Shown: positions 1 through 5,595, counted from the first letter of the stretch. The stretch is 5,595 nucleotides of DNA from CAZZCS01 sp964652645 (GCA_964652645.1 CAZZCS010000135.1:1-5595); one strand, 5' to 3'. Notes: a model not told the origin generated them from the letters alone. Made by a program: numbers and translations.

Positions 1-62
1 GCGCAGCCAATTCTAAATTCTACATTCAAATTGTTGCATTAGAATCCTCCCCTACGAGGCTC

Positions 63-90
63 TTGACACAAAATCCACTCTGTTTTTCAT
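63..90 (+). promoter_or_regulatory. Possible sigma70-like promoter for the C_GCAxxG_C_C gene
   Basis: A perfect TTGACA (63-68) is followed after 16 bases by TTTCAT (85-90), which matches four of the six TATAAT positions. It would start transcription near base 97 and leave a leader of about 100 bases before the ATG at 205. The -35 box is strong and the -10 box is weak, so this is tentative. No other convincing box pair was seen in 1-204. Confidence 0.33.
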
Positions 91-118
91 GCTATCCGAG
101 GTGATTATCTGTTCCTGA

Positions 119-145
119 GCCGGGTATCTAAAGATCAATCCCGGC
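119..145 (+). promoter_or_regulatory. GC-rich inverted repeat in the leader of the redox-protein gene
   Basis: GCCGGG (119-124) pairs perfectly with CCCGGC (140-145) across a 15-base loop. Inside the loop ATCT (126-129) and AGAT (132-135) could add a short inner pairing. No T-run follows on either strand, so it does not look like a finished terminator. It lies between the possible promoter and the ribosome site, where a leader structure or protein-binding site would be. It matches no riboswitch class I recognise. Confidence 0.35.
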
Positions 146-194
146 CCTGGCAGCATGAACCGCAATACAAGAATTGCAGCAGTGTATTTGCTTT

Positions 195-198
195 GAGG
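195..198 (+). promoter_or_regulatory. Ribosome binding site that fixes the start at 205
   Basis: GAGG at 195-198 sits six bases before the ATG at 205. The frame also opens with a TTG at 193, but that codon overlaps the GAGG itself and has no comparable site at a suitable distance. The ATG at 205 is therefore preferred. It gives the family's usual short N-terminus, with the first conserved cysteine at residue 19. Confidence 0.7.
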
Positions 199-204
199 AT
201 AGTT

Positions 205-645
205 ATGAGAGAGACAAAATTCGAGGTGGCTCTGGCAACGTTTGATGAGGGTTACAACTGTACCCAATCCGTGATCTCTGCCTTTGCCGGAGATCTGGGG
301 CTGGATCTATCCAGCGCTTTGAAACTGGCTTCCTGTTTTGGAGGCGGAATGCGGATGGGAGCGACCTGCGGAGCCCTCAGCGGCGCTTTGATGGTGTTGG
401 GACTGGCAAAAGGCTTTGCGGAAGTATCGCCCGAGGCCAAAGCTGAGATCGAAGAAGAGGCAAAGGCCTTTATCGCCAGTTGGAAGCGTGAGCTGGGCGT
501 CACAGATTGCAGGGAAATCCTGGGGCTGGATGTCAGCGATCCCGATCAACGGCAAAAAGCGAGGGAGCAAGGCGTCTTTGAACTGCATTGCCCCCAATGT
601 ATAGAGACGGCTGTCAGGCTTCTTTGTGATGTCCTGAACTATTAG
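205..645 (+). CDS. C_GCAxxG_C_C family putative redox-active protein
   Basis: This 146-residue protein matches the C_GCAxxG_C_C family (Pfam PF09719 / TIGR01909, about 140 residues), defined by four conserved cysteines and a CGAxxG motif. Visible here are C19 in a GYNCTQSV context, the glycine-rich FGGGMR (45-50), GATCGALSGA with C55 (52-61), C102 in DCREILG, and C129 in HCPQC. C129 is probably the fourth family cysteine. C44, C132 and C141 are additional, and C129/C132 form a CxxC pair. There is no signal peptide or clear membrane anchor, so it should be cytoplasmic, although 56-70 is hydrophobic. The biochemical role is unknown; 'redox-active' is a family inference from the cysteines. The family description, as I recall it, notes frequent proximity to transporter genes. 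Here the gene faces the efflux operon convergently, with its own possible promoter and a likely terminator after the TAG, so it looks monocistronic. Family assignment is secure; function is not. Confidence 0.9.
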   Translation: MRETKFEVALATFDEGYNCTQSVISAFAGDLGLDLSSALKLASCFGGGMRMGATCGALSGALMVLGLAKGFAEVSPEAKAEIEEEAKAFIASWKRELGVTDCREILGLDVSDPDQRQKAREQGVFELHCPQCIETAVRLLCDVLNY

Positions 646-648
646 ATA

Positions 649-680
649 AAACCGGTGCCCATCGCTGGGGGGCCGGCTTT
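649..680 (+). terminator. Probable intrinsic terminator of the redox-protein gene
   Basis: Three bases after the TAG stop, AAACCGG (649-655) can pair with CCGG at 673-676 plus TTT at 678-680, with C677 bulged. CCC (658-660) adds inner pairing with GGG (668-670). The right arm runs into CTTTCT, a short T-rich tail. Position and shape suit a rho-independent terminator, but the tail is weak and the stem imperfect. Confidence 0.42.
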
Positions 681-728
681 CTGAGCCTAAATTGAGCTTG
701 CCTATGCCTACCCACCACCCTATTTGCA

Positions 729-743
729 TGGGGCTCCGCCCCA
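729..743 (-). terminator. Compact GC hairpin downstream of the efflux operon
   Basis: TGGGGC (729-734) and GCCCCA (738-743) form a perfect six-base-pair stem with a three-base loop. The hairpin lies 18 bases beyond the permease stop codon on the minus strand. Read on that strand it is preceded by CAGGGGTT, a context I have seen around similar GC hairpins between bacterial genes. No uridine tract follows in either direction, so classical intrinsic termination is uncertain. It could instead protect the 3' end of the mRNA or be a copy of a dispersed repeat. Confidence 0.4.
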
Positions 744-761
744 AACCCCTGAAATAAATAC

Positions 762-1979
762 TTATTCGTAACGCAATGCGTCGATCAGATTCAAATTCGC
801 CGCTTTTTTGGCGGGATACCAGCCGAAGAAGATGCCGATTGCGCAGGAGAATCCTACCGAGAGCATAATCGACCAGGGGGTCACGGCTATGCTCCATTGC
901 ATCGAGTGCCCCACAATTTTGGAGGCACCAAAGCCCAGTCCGATCCCCAAAACACCTCCCATAAAGCTGATCATCACAGCTTCGATGATGAATTGGAGCA
1001 ATACGTCCCGCTTCCCGGCCCCTACGGCCATGCGGATCCCGATCTCTTTGATCCTTTCGGTAACTGAGACCAGCATGATATTCATAATTCCGATGCCTCC
1101 CACCAGCAGCGAGATGCCGGCAATACTGGCCAAAAGGATAGTCATGGTGTTTGAAACGCTCTCTGCTGCCTGGGCAATATCGGTCTGCGAATTTACTACA
1201 AATTCCTCGGAAGTGGTGCCCCTATGCCTGTTTTGGAGCAGGTTCAGGATGTCTTGCTGGACGATGGGGATCATATCTTTGGAGGCTGCAGAAACGAGGA
1301 TCATCATATTGCGCCAGCGAGCACCCAGGAGGCGGGTATAAACCGTGGTGTAGGGAGCGATCACGATATCGTCCTGATCCTGACCCATGGCGCTTTGTCC
1401 CTTGGCTTTGAGGACGCCGACCACGGTAAAGGGCACGTTTCGGATCCGAATGGTCTTGTCCACGGGATCGACTTCGCCAAAGAGATTGGTGGCCACCGTC
1501 TGGCCGATCAGGCAGACTTTGGCACCGGAACTTACGTCGCTGCTATAGAATAGATTTCCCCGTTCGGCCTGAAAATCGCGGATATTAAAGAAATCCACAT
1601 CCACGCCCATGATGCCGCCACGCCAGTTCTGACCTTCAAACTTGAGCTGACCCCAGGTATTGTAAACTGCTGAGGCATAGATGACTCCATCGATCTGATC
1701 GACAATGGCTTCCACATCTTCCACTTGCAGTAGGGAGCCGCTGCCCGCAGCCTGGCGCACGGTACTGCTGCTGCTGGAAAAATTGGTGGTTACCACGATC
1801 ACATTGGTACCCATGCTGTTGATCTGGTCGTTCACAATCTTTTGGGCACCCTGGCCGATGGCCAGCATGGTGATGACGGCTGCAACGCCGATGATCACAC
1901 CCAGCATGGTGAGAAAGGTCCTGGTTTTATTGCGGGTAAGGGATTTCAGAGCTATTTTTAAGATGCTAATTATCGACAT
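762..1979 (-). CDS. MacB-type ABC transporter permease (FtsX domain)
   Basis: This 405-residue inner-membrane permease has the four-helix MacB/LolC layout. A short cytoplasmic start is followed by TM1 (about 21-42, in the typical RTFLTMLGVIIGVAAVI context). A large periplasmic MacB_PCD domain (about 43-275) follows, then TM2 (278-303), TM3 (329-350) and TM4 (369-387). The FtsX hallmark SVTERIKEIGIRMAVGA (305-321) contains the coupling stretch that meets the ATPase. The C-terminus KKAANLNLIDALRYE is the family ending, with leucine where proline is usual. A serine-rich run lies at 68-72. With the preceding ATPase gene it makes the equivalent of E. coli MacB, where both parts are one chain; no ATPase domain is present here. 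In the family, ATP-driven periplasmic movements push substrate from MacA into TolC. Its ATG directly follows the ATPase TAA with no gap, so translation is likely coupled. Substrate is unknown. Confidence 0.95.
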   Translation of the reverse strand: MSIISILKIALKSLTRNKTRTFLTMLGVIIGVAAVITMLAIGQGAQKIVNDQINSMGTNVIVVTTNFSSSSSTVRQAAGSGSLLQVEDVEAIVDQIDGVIYASAVYNTWGQLKFEGQNWRGGIMGVDVDFFNIRDFQAERGNLFYSSDVSSGAKVCLIGQTVATNLFGEVDPVDKTIRIRNVPFTVVGVLKAKGQSAMGQDQDDIVIAPYTTVYTRLLGARWRNMMILVSAASKDMIPIVQQDILNLLQNRHRGTTSEEFVVNSQTDIAQAAESVSNTMTILLASIAGISLLVGGIGIMNIMLVSVTERIKEIGIRMAVGAGKRDVLLQFIIEAVMISFMGGVLGIGLGFGASKIVGHSMQWSIAVTPWSIMLSVGFSCAIGIFFGWYPAKKAANLNLIDALRYE

Positions 1980-2732
1980 TTATTCGTCCTCATCTTCGAT
2001 CACGGGCAGTTTTTTCAGGTCTTCCCTGGCACTTCTGGGTTTGGGGTTTTTGGTATCTGTCAGGATCCTGCCATCGCGGAAGGTGATGATCCTCTGGGCA
2101 TAATCCGCAATATCGTGCTCGTGGGTCACCAGTACTATCGTCTTGCCCTGGGCGTGCAGTTCCTGAAATACGGCCAGCACTTCCACGCTGGTTCTGGAAT
2201 CCAGATTACCGGTGGGTTCATCAGCCAGGAGGAAGACGGGGTTGTTCACGATTGCCCGGGCAATGGCCACGCGCTGTTGTTGCCCACCCGAGAGCTGATT
2301 GGGAAAGTGATGGGCCCGATCCGCAATACTTACAGTTTCGAGCGCTTGTATCGTTTTGGCATGGCGGTCGTGCGTGTTCATCTTCGTTCTGTACATGAGG
2401 GGCAGCTCTACGTTTTCCAGGGCTGTAGTCCGCGGGAGGAGATAAAAGGATTGAAAGACATAGCCGATCTTCTCGTTGCGGATGCTGGCCAGCTCTGTCT
2501 CTTTGATCGTGTGCACGTCTATGCCATCGAGTCTGTAGCTACCGGAAGTGGGCATATCCAGGCAACCCAGCAGGTTCATAAGGGTTGTTTTCCCCGAACC
2601 GCTGGCACCCATGATGGCGACGAATTCACCCCGCTGGATCTCGAGATCTATGCCGCGCAGGGCATGGACCTGGATGTCGCCCATGGTGTAGGTCTTGGTG
2701 AGTTCTCTGGTGGTTATGATTGGTTTATTCAC
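1980..2732 (-). CDS. MacB/LolD-type ABC transporter ATP-binding protein
   Basis: This 250-residue nucleotide-binding subunit has every catalytic motif intact: Walker A GASGSGKTT (42-50), Q-loop glutamine Q94, ABC signature LSGGQ (147-151), Walker B FLLADEP with catalytic E172, D-loop NLDS (176-179) and switch histidine H204. The sequence (MGASGSGKTTLMNLLGCLD, YVFQSFYLLP) is typical of the MacB/LolD/YknY group, which pairs with FtsX-domain permeases, and the next gene is such a permease. It should act as a dimer on the cytoplasmic face. The start is GTG: only two bases separate it from the TAA of the adaptor gene, with AAGG a few bases upstream. The next in-frame ATG, residue 17, would remove the first beta strand. 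The tail beyond about residue 228 is charged and ends in EDEDE, slightly longer than a minimal LolD-type subunit. Confidence 0.95.
   Translation of the reverse strand: MNKPIITTRELTKTYTMGDIQVHALRGIDLEIQRGEFVAIMGASGSGKTTLMNLLGCLDMPTSGSYRLDGIDVHTIKETELASIRNEKIGYVFQSFYLLPRTTALENVELPLMYRTKMNTHDRHAKTIQALETVSIADRAHHFPNQLSGGQQQRVAIARAIVNNPVFLLADEPTGNLDSRTSVEVLAVFQELHAQGKTIVLVTHEHDIADYAQRIITFRDGRILTDTKNPKPRSAREDLKKLPVIEDEDE
1987..1991 (-). promoter_or_regulatory. Permease ribosome binding site inside the ATPase tail codons
   Basis: On the minus strand GAGGA occupies 1991-1987, seven bases before the permease ATG whose first base is 1979. These bases are also the GAG-GAC codons of the acidic C-terminus of the ATPase. 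The upstream reading frame therefore supplies the ribosome site of the next gene, as expected for tight translational coupling. Confidence 0.75.
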
Positions 2733-2734
2733 TA

Positions 2735-4120
2735 TTAAAACCTTCTGGGGCCGCCCATCATCGGGCTATTGGCTGCGCTTTGGGTTGCATTTTTGTAGAT
2801 GACTCCCGTGACCATTTGTTCGCCTTCGGATACTCCCTCCAGGACTTCTACGTTTGCCCCGTCTGAGAGGCCGACGCGTACCATTCTGGGCGTGGGGATA
2901 CCGTTTTGGATCACCCAGATCTGGGCCATGCGGGAAGAGGTTCTGCGGGTCGTACCTGTAGCAAGCTGGAAGGTTTCGCCTCCGCTGGTGGGCGCAGCTT
3001 CGCTTCTACCCCTGCGGGATCCTCTGCCCCGGAGGCTGTCCGGAGCGGCACTGCTGGCCGCGGCTGGGGGCTTTCTATCTGTTGCGGTAGTGCCTGCCAC
3101 TTTGGCTTTGGCGGTATCTGCAGCGGCAGATTGGGCCATCATCGCCCGACGGGAGCCGGAAGCAAGCAGTTCATCGTCCCATTTGAGACCAAAGAGGGTC
3201 CAGAGTTCTTTGCTGGGGCGGAATCGGGTGGCACTTTCGGGAATGCGGAGAACGTTTTCTTTGCTCTGGACGACGATGGTAACGTTTGCCGTCATGCCTG
3301 GCAGCAGTTTGCGCTGGGGATTTTCGGCATTGATGATTACGTTGTAGCTCACTACGTTCTGTTCGGAATTGGGATTGAGGCGGATCTGGTTTACCACTCC
3401 GCGAAATCTTTCACCGCTATAGGCGTCCACAGTGAATTCCACTGGCAGATTCAGGCTGATCTTGCCGATATCGGCTTCGTCAACTGCTGCTGTGATCTGC
3501 ATATTTTCCAGGTTGTTGGCAATCACAAAGAGGGTCGGTGCATTGAGGCTGGCGGCCACAGTCTGGCCTTCGTCCACATTTCGGGAGACGATTACACCGT
3601 CTATAGGCGAGTTGATATAGGCATTATCCAGGTTCTTTTGAGCCCTCTGCAGGGAAAGCTGGGCGTTGTTCAAACTCAGCACCGCTTGCTCGTGTTTAAA
3701 TTCTGCTTTTCTTACTTCGTACTCGGGGGTCATGCCTTTATTGAAGAGCTCCCGGAGCAGGTATAGATCGAGCTTGGCTTCATCTGCGGTCACCTTGGCA
3801 CGGGCTACGTCGCTGCGGGAACTGGCGATATTGGTCTCCAGGAGTTCTGTATCGAGCTTGGCCAGGAGTTCACCCCTTTTTACCACGGAATTGTAATCCT
3901 TGTAGAGTTTTTCGATCTTGCCGGAGACTTCGGTGCCGACATTGACGAGGATGTGCGGATTGAGCGAGCCGGTGGCGGTCACCACTTCGCGGACGCTTCC
4001 CATGGACGGAACATCCGTGCGCCATTCGGGTCTATTTTTCTTCTTTCTGAAGGCGCTATAGGCCAGGATTGCGGCCACAATAAGCGCTATTATGATGATG
4101 ATTCTGATTGCTTTTTTCAT
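2735..4120 (-). CDS. MacA-like periplasmic adaptor (membrane fusion protein)
   Basis: This 461-residue HlyD/RND-type adaptor links the inner-membrane pump to the outer-membrane channel. An uncleaved N-terminal anchor helix (4-21, isoleucine-rich) has no lipobox cysteine. The first lipoyl/barrel-sandwich half follows, with VGTEVSGKIEKLYKDYNSVVKRGELLAKLD (61-90). An alpha-hairpin spans about 92-165, and the second lipoyl half is AYINSPIDGVIVSRNVDEGQTV (167-188). The beta-barrel runs from about 205 to 285 and includes LLPGMTANVTIVV. The membrane-proximal domain begins at LRIPESATRFRP (291-302) and resumes at AQIWVIQNGIPTPRMVRVGLSDG (399-421). Between these halves lies an Ala/Ser/Thr/Arg-rich segment (about 320-397) predicted to be disordered. 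The ending NSPMMGGPRRF is short and basic. A weak GGGA site precedes the ATG, 19 bases after the channel gene. Neighbours support MacA function over a stand-alone RND adaptor, since an ABC pair follows and no RND pump is present. Confidence 0.94.
   Translation of the reverse strand: MKKAIRIIIIIALIVAAILAYSAFRKKKNRPEWRTDVPSMGSVREVVTATGSLNPHILVNVGTEVSGKIEKLYKDYNSVVKRGELLAKLDTELLETNIASSRSDVARAKVTADEAKLDLYLLRELFNKGMTPEYEVRKAEFKHEQAVLSLNNAQLSLQRAQKNLDNAYINSPIDGVIVSRNVDEGQTVAASLNAPTLFVIANNLENMQITAAVDEADIGKISLNLPVEFTVDAYSGERFRGVVNQIRLNPNSEQNVVSYNVIINAENPQRKLLPGMTANVTIVVQSKENVLRIPESATRFRPSKELWTLFGLKWDDELLASGSRRAMMAQSAAADTAKAKVAGTTATDRKPPAAASSAAPDSLRGRGSRRGRSEAAPTSGGETFQLATGTTRRTSSRMAQIWVIQNGIPTPRMVRVGLSDGANVEVLEGVSEGEQMVTGVIYKNATQSAANSPMMGGPRRF
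2930..3223 (-). other. Low-complexity Ala/Ser/Thr/Arg-rich insert region of the MacA-like adaptor
   Basis: Adaptor residues about 300-397 separate two recognisable halves of the membrane-proximal domain. From about 330 onward the residues are mostly Ala, Ser, Thr, Gly, Pro, Arg and Lys, with few hydrophobics; examples are RGRGSRRGRS (364-373) and TGTTRRTSSR (388-397). The DNA is locally GC-richer than the rest of the gene. The frame stays open and the family sequence resumes normally afterwards, so this is an in-frame expansion, not a frameshift. Related adaptors are known to vary in length at this position. Confidence 0.7.
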
Positions 4121-4139
4121 TTTTATTCCCGGTTATTTT

Positions 4140-5393
4140 TTACCACTTCCCAAGTATTTGATTTGAAAGGAGATAGTTCAATGCCTCTTGTTTGGCAATG
4201 ATCTGGTACTGATTTGTGCTGTAGGCAATGTCGGCTTCCAGATATTCGGAACGGGTCTTGTCCAGCTCCAGCTGCTGGATCATGCCCAGGCCATAGCGTT
4301 GTTCTGCGATGCGGATCTGTTCCCTGGCCTGCTCCAGCTTTTGGTTGTAAAGCTCGTCGAGCTGGCGCAGATAGTTCAGTTCTTCTACCAGAGATGTATA
4401 TTCGCGGCTGATCTCGGCTTTCTTTTCGTTGATGCTCAGTTGTGCCATCTGAGTGCTGATTCTGGAACGTTTGGCAGTTTCGGAATGGCGGAGCTGATTC
4501 CATAGAGAGTAGGAGAAATTGAGCGAAATGCCGTGATTGGTGTTGTAACTGTCAAATTCCAGATCGGGCCCATAGACGCTGCGGGAGAGGTTGTAGCCCA
4601 GGCTGATTTTGGGGAGGTAATCCAGCTTTACCTGGCGCGCGGTGAGTTCGTTTTGAGCGATCTCCTTTTCCAGAAGCTTGATGGAGCTAATGGAGGCGTG
4701 ATTGAGGGCTGGGACGTCGTCTCTGGGGGGCATTTCCAGGTTTTGCAGGGGATAGCCTTCGTCCTGGATACCGATCTGACCAAAGAGGTTTTTGCGGCTT
4801 TTATCGATGGTGTTTTGCATGCGGAGGATGCTGATCTGGGAGTTCAGGACGGCAATCTCGTTTTGTTTCACCTCAAAACTGGTGGCTTTTCCCTGGGCTT
4901 GCAGGGCTTTACTTTGCTCCCAAATCCGGTTTTGGATGCGAAGGTTTTCTTCCAGTGAACTGAGCTGTTTTTGGGAATTCAGGACTTCGATGTAGCTGAT
5001 AAAGAGCTGGTAAACATAGCCGCTGAGGCTGCTCTGCTTGCGGATTTCGGCAGCTTCATTGTCTATCCTGGCATTGCGATAGCTAAACCAGCTCTGGTCG
5101 TTCAGGCTGATAGTCTTGCTAATCGAGAGGCCAAAGGAGGAGCTGAGATCACTCGAGCCCGGCAAAGGGCTGGGGTTATAAAGCTTGTAATCTGCTCCCG
5201 CATTGAGGTTTGCCTCGGGCAGGAGGTTCCATCTGGCACTATTCAGGGCAGATTCAGAGCTTTGCAGGCTCAGCTCCGCACTGCGGGCAGTATAGCTCTC
5301 TTTGAGGCCTAGCGTTACCAGGTCTTCAAATGTATATTGCTGTGCAGACAGCAATACCGGGATCAGGATCAGGGCAATAACGATATATTTCAT
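4140..5393 (-). CDS. TolC-family outer membrane efflux protein
   Basis: This 417-residue outer-membrane channel subunit has the two-repeat OEP (PF02321) architecture. A signal peptide (MKYIVIALILIPVLLSA, cleavage likely after residue 17) precedes a mature protein starting QQYTFEDLV, the usual TolC-family opening. Repeat one holds the alpha-helical ALNSARWNLLPEANLNAG region (49-66), beta strands (67-100) and long helices (112-205). Repeat two has the matching VKLDYLPKISLGYNLS (255-270), strands to about 298, and helices (303-405). The latter contain the signature-like AEQRYGLGMIQQLELDKTRSEYLEADIAY (363-391). No lipobox cysteine is present, unlike OprM-type proteins. It should trimerise into a barrel plus periplasmic tunnel. 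It is the first gene of the operon, with GAGGA just before the ATG and a promoter about 70 bases upstream. The length is on the short side of the family but nothing is missing. Confidence 0.94.
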   Translation of the reverse strand: MKYIVIALILIPVLLSAQQYTFEDLVTLGLKESYTARSAELSLQSSESALNSARWNLLPEANLNAGADYKLYNPSPLPGSSDLSSSFGLSISKTISLNDQSWFSYRNARIDNEAAEIRKQSSLSGYVYQLFISYIEVLNSQKQLSSLEENLRIQNRIWEQSKALQAQGKATSFEVKQNEIAVLNSQISILRMQNTIDKSRKNLFGQIGIQDEGYPLQNLEMPPRDDVPALNHASISSIKLLEKEIAQNELTARQVKLDYLPKISLGYNLSRSVYGPDLEFDSYNTNHGISLNFSYSLWNQLRHSETAKRSRISTQMAQLSINEKKAEISREYTSLVEELNYLRQLDELYNQKLEQAREQIRIAEQRYGLGMIQQLELDKTRSEYLEADIAYSTNQYQIIAKQEALNYLLSNQILGKW

Positions 5394-5463
5394 AATTCCT
5401 CACCAAACTATCGGATGATAACTTGCTTACCTTTATTTTACTCTTTGATGTTCCATTTCCTGC

Positions 5464-5491
5464 ATAATAAATACAGTAGTACGAAAGTCAA
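5464..5491 (-). promoter_or_regulatory. Sigma70-like promoter of the efflux operon
   Basis: On the minus strand TTGACT (5491-5486) and TATTAT (5469-5464) are 16 bases apart, each matching five of six consensus positions. Initiation would fall near 5457, giving a leader of roughly 64 bases before the channel-gene ATG at 5393. A second TTGACA lies 26 bases further upstream (5517-5512) without a matching -10 box. I saw no obvious operator palindrome overlapping the boxes. Whether this lineage uses such consensus boxes is assumed. Confidence 0.55.
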
Positions 5492-5543
5492 GACTGGGAT
5501 ATCTCTTTGAATGTCAAGCCTCATTTTGCATTGAGGAGGATTT

Positions 5544-5570
5544 GGGGATTTGAATAGAACGCAGATCCCC
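5544..5570. repeat. Inverted repeat GGGGAT / ATCCCC
   Basis: GGGGAT (5544-5549) and ATCCCC (5565-5570) are perfect six-base arms around a 15-base spacer. The repeat lies upstream of the operon promoter and directly beside the second palindrome at 5575-5594. There is no T-run after it on either strand. The pair may be the end of an intergenic repeat unit that continues past the window, or a terminator-like structure of a gene beyond the right edge. Confidence 0.4.
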
Positions 5571-5574
5571 GTAA

Positions 5575-5594
5575 CGTAGCATTCCAATGCTACG
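5575..5594. repeat. Near-perfect palindrome at the right edge
   Basis: The arms CGTAGCATT (5575-5583) and AATGCTACG (5586-5594) are exact reverse complements separated by CC. As RNA or single-stranded DNA it would form an eight-base-pair stem with a tight four-base loop. A nine-base arm is longer than chance usually gives in so short a stretch. It ends one base before the window end, so its full extent is not visible. Confidence 0.55.
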
Positions 5595-5595
5595 A

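Noticed and set aside
193..204. TTG at 193 as the start of the redox protein
   Set aside because: This codon overlaps the GAGG that best serves the ATG at 205, and the extra four residues add nothing to the family match.
52..267. Minus-strand open frame of 71 residues at the left edge
   Set aside because: It overlaps the start and ribosome site of the redox-protein gene and shows no domain, signal peptide or convincing ribosome site.
307..897. Minus-strand open frame of 196 residues spanning the intergenic gap
   Set aside because: It overlaps the redox-protein gene and the end of the permease gene, contains no recognisable motif, and crosses both terminator-like hairpins.
2115..2738. Plus-strand open frame of 207 residues
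   Set aside because: It is antisense to the ATPase gene, whose catalytic motifs are all intact; the translation shows no family features.
2906..3766. Plus-strand open frame of 286 residues
   Set aside because: It lies wholly inside the adaptor gene on the opposite strand, has no recognisable domain or ribosome site, and its composition mirrors the antisense of adaptor codons.
4123..4503. Minus-strand 126-residue frame beside the adaptor start
   Set aside because: It is the wrong frame of the channel gene on the same strand; the true frame carries the TolC-family helices right up to its stop at 4140.
5533..5579. GAGGAGGA followed by a short TTG-started plus-strand frame
   Set aside because: The frame ends after nine codons in the palindrome region and has no supporting feature; the purine run is probably chance.
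5544..5595. CRISPR repeat or integron attC site at the right edge
   Set aside because: There is no regularly spaced repetition and no R-box or L-box core pattern; only a pair of simple inverted repeats is visible before the window ends.

Overview
The window carries one complete tripartite ABC efflux operon on the minus strand and one small cysteine-rich gene on the plus strand, arranged convergently. Base composition is about half GC. The outer-membrane efflux protein and periplasmic adaptor show a diderm (Gram-negative) bacterium. Gene style, with a split MacB, a SAQQ-type signal peptide end and GAGG-type ribosome sites, fits a lineage of the FCB group such as Cloacimonadota. That placement is an impression from the sequence, not a demonstrated assignment.

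Layout: 1-204 is a non-coding leader with a possible promoter (TTGACA at 63-68) and a GC-rich inverted repeat at 119-145. At 205-645 (+) lies a 146-residue protein of the C_GCAxxG_C_C putative redox family. The 116-base convergent gap (646-761) holds a terminator-like hairpin for each direction. Four minus-strand genes follow, transcribed from right to left: a TolC-family outer membrane channel (5393-4140), a MacA-like membrane-fusion protein (4120-2735), a MacB/LolD-type ATPase (2732-1980) and a MacB-type FtsX-domain permease (1979-762). Junctions are 19, 2 and 0 bases, so the four are almost certainly one transcript. A good sigma70-like promoter (TTGACT, 16-base spacer, TATTAT) lies upstream at 5464-5491. 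Beyond it, at the right edge, are two inverted repeats, one nearly perfect, which may belong to a dispersed intergenic repeat cut by the window end.

How the genes work together: the ATPase and permease should form the inner-membrane mechanotransmission ABC pump (in E. coli MacB these are one chain). MacA spans the periplasm, and the TolC-like protein forms the outer-membrane duct. The substrate cannot be read from the sequence. The small redox protein belongs to a family whose members are, as I recall, often found beside transporter genes, and that is the situation here. However, it is convergent with the operon and not part of it.

I found no mobile element, CRISPR array, tRNA or rRNA, and no clear evidence for a wholly new system. 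The less ordinary points are the roughly 100-residue low-complexity insert in the MacA-like adaptor, the edge palindromes, and the redox gene with its structured leader.
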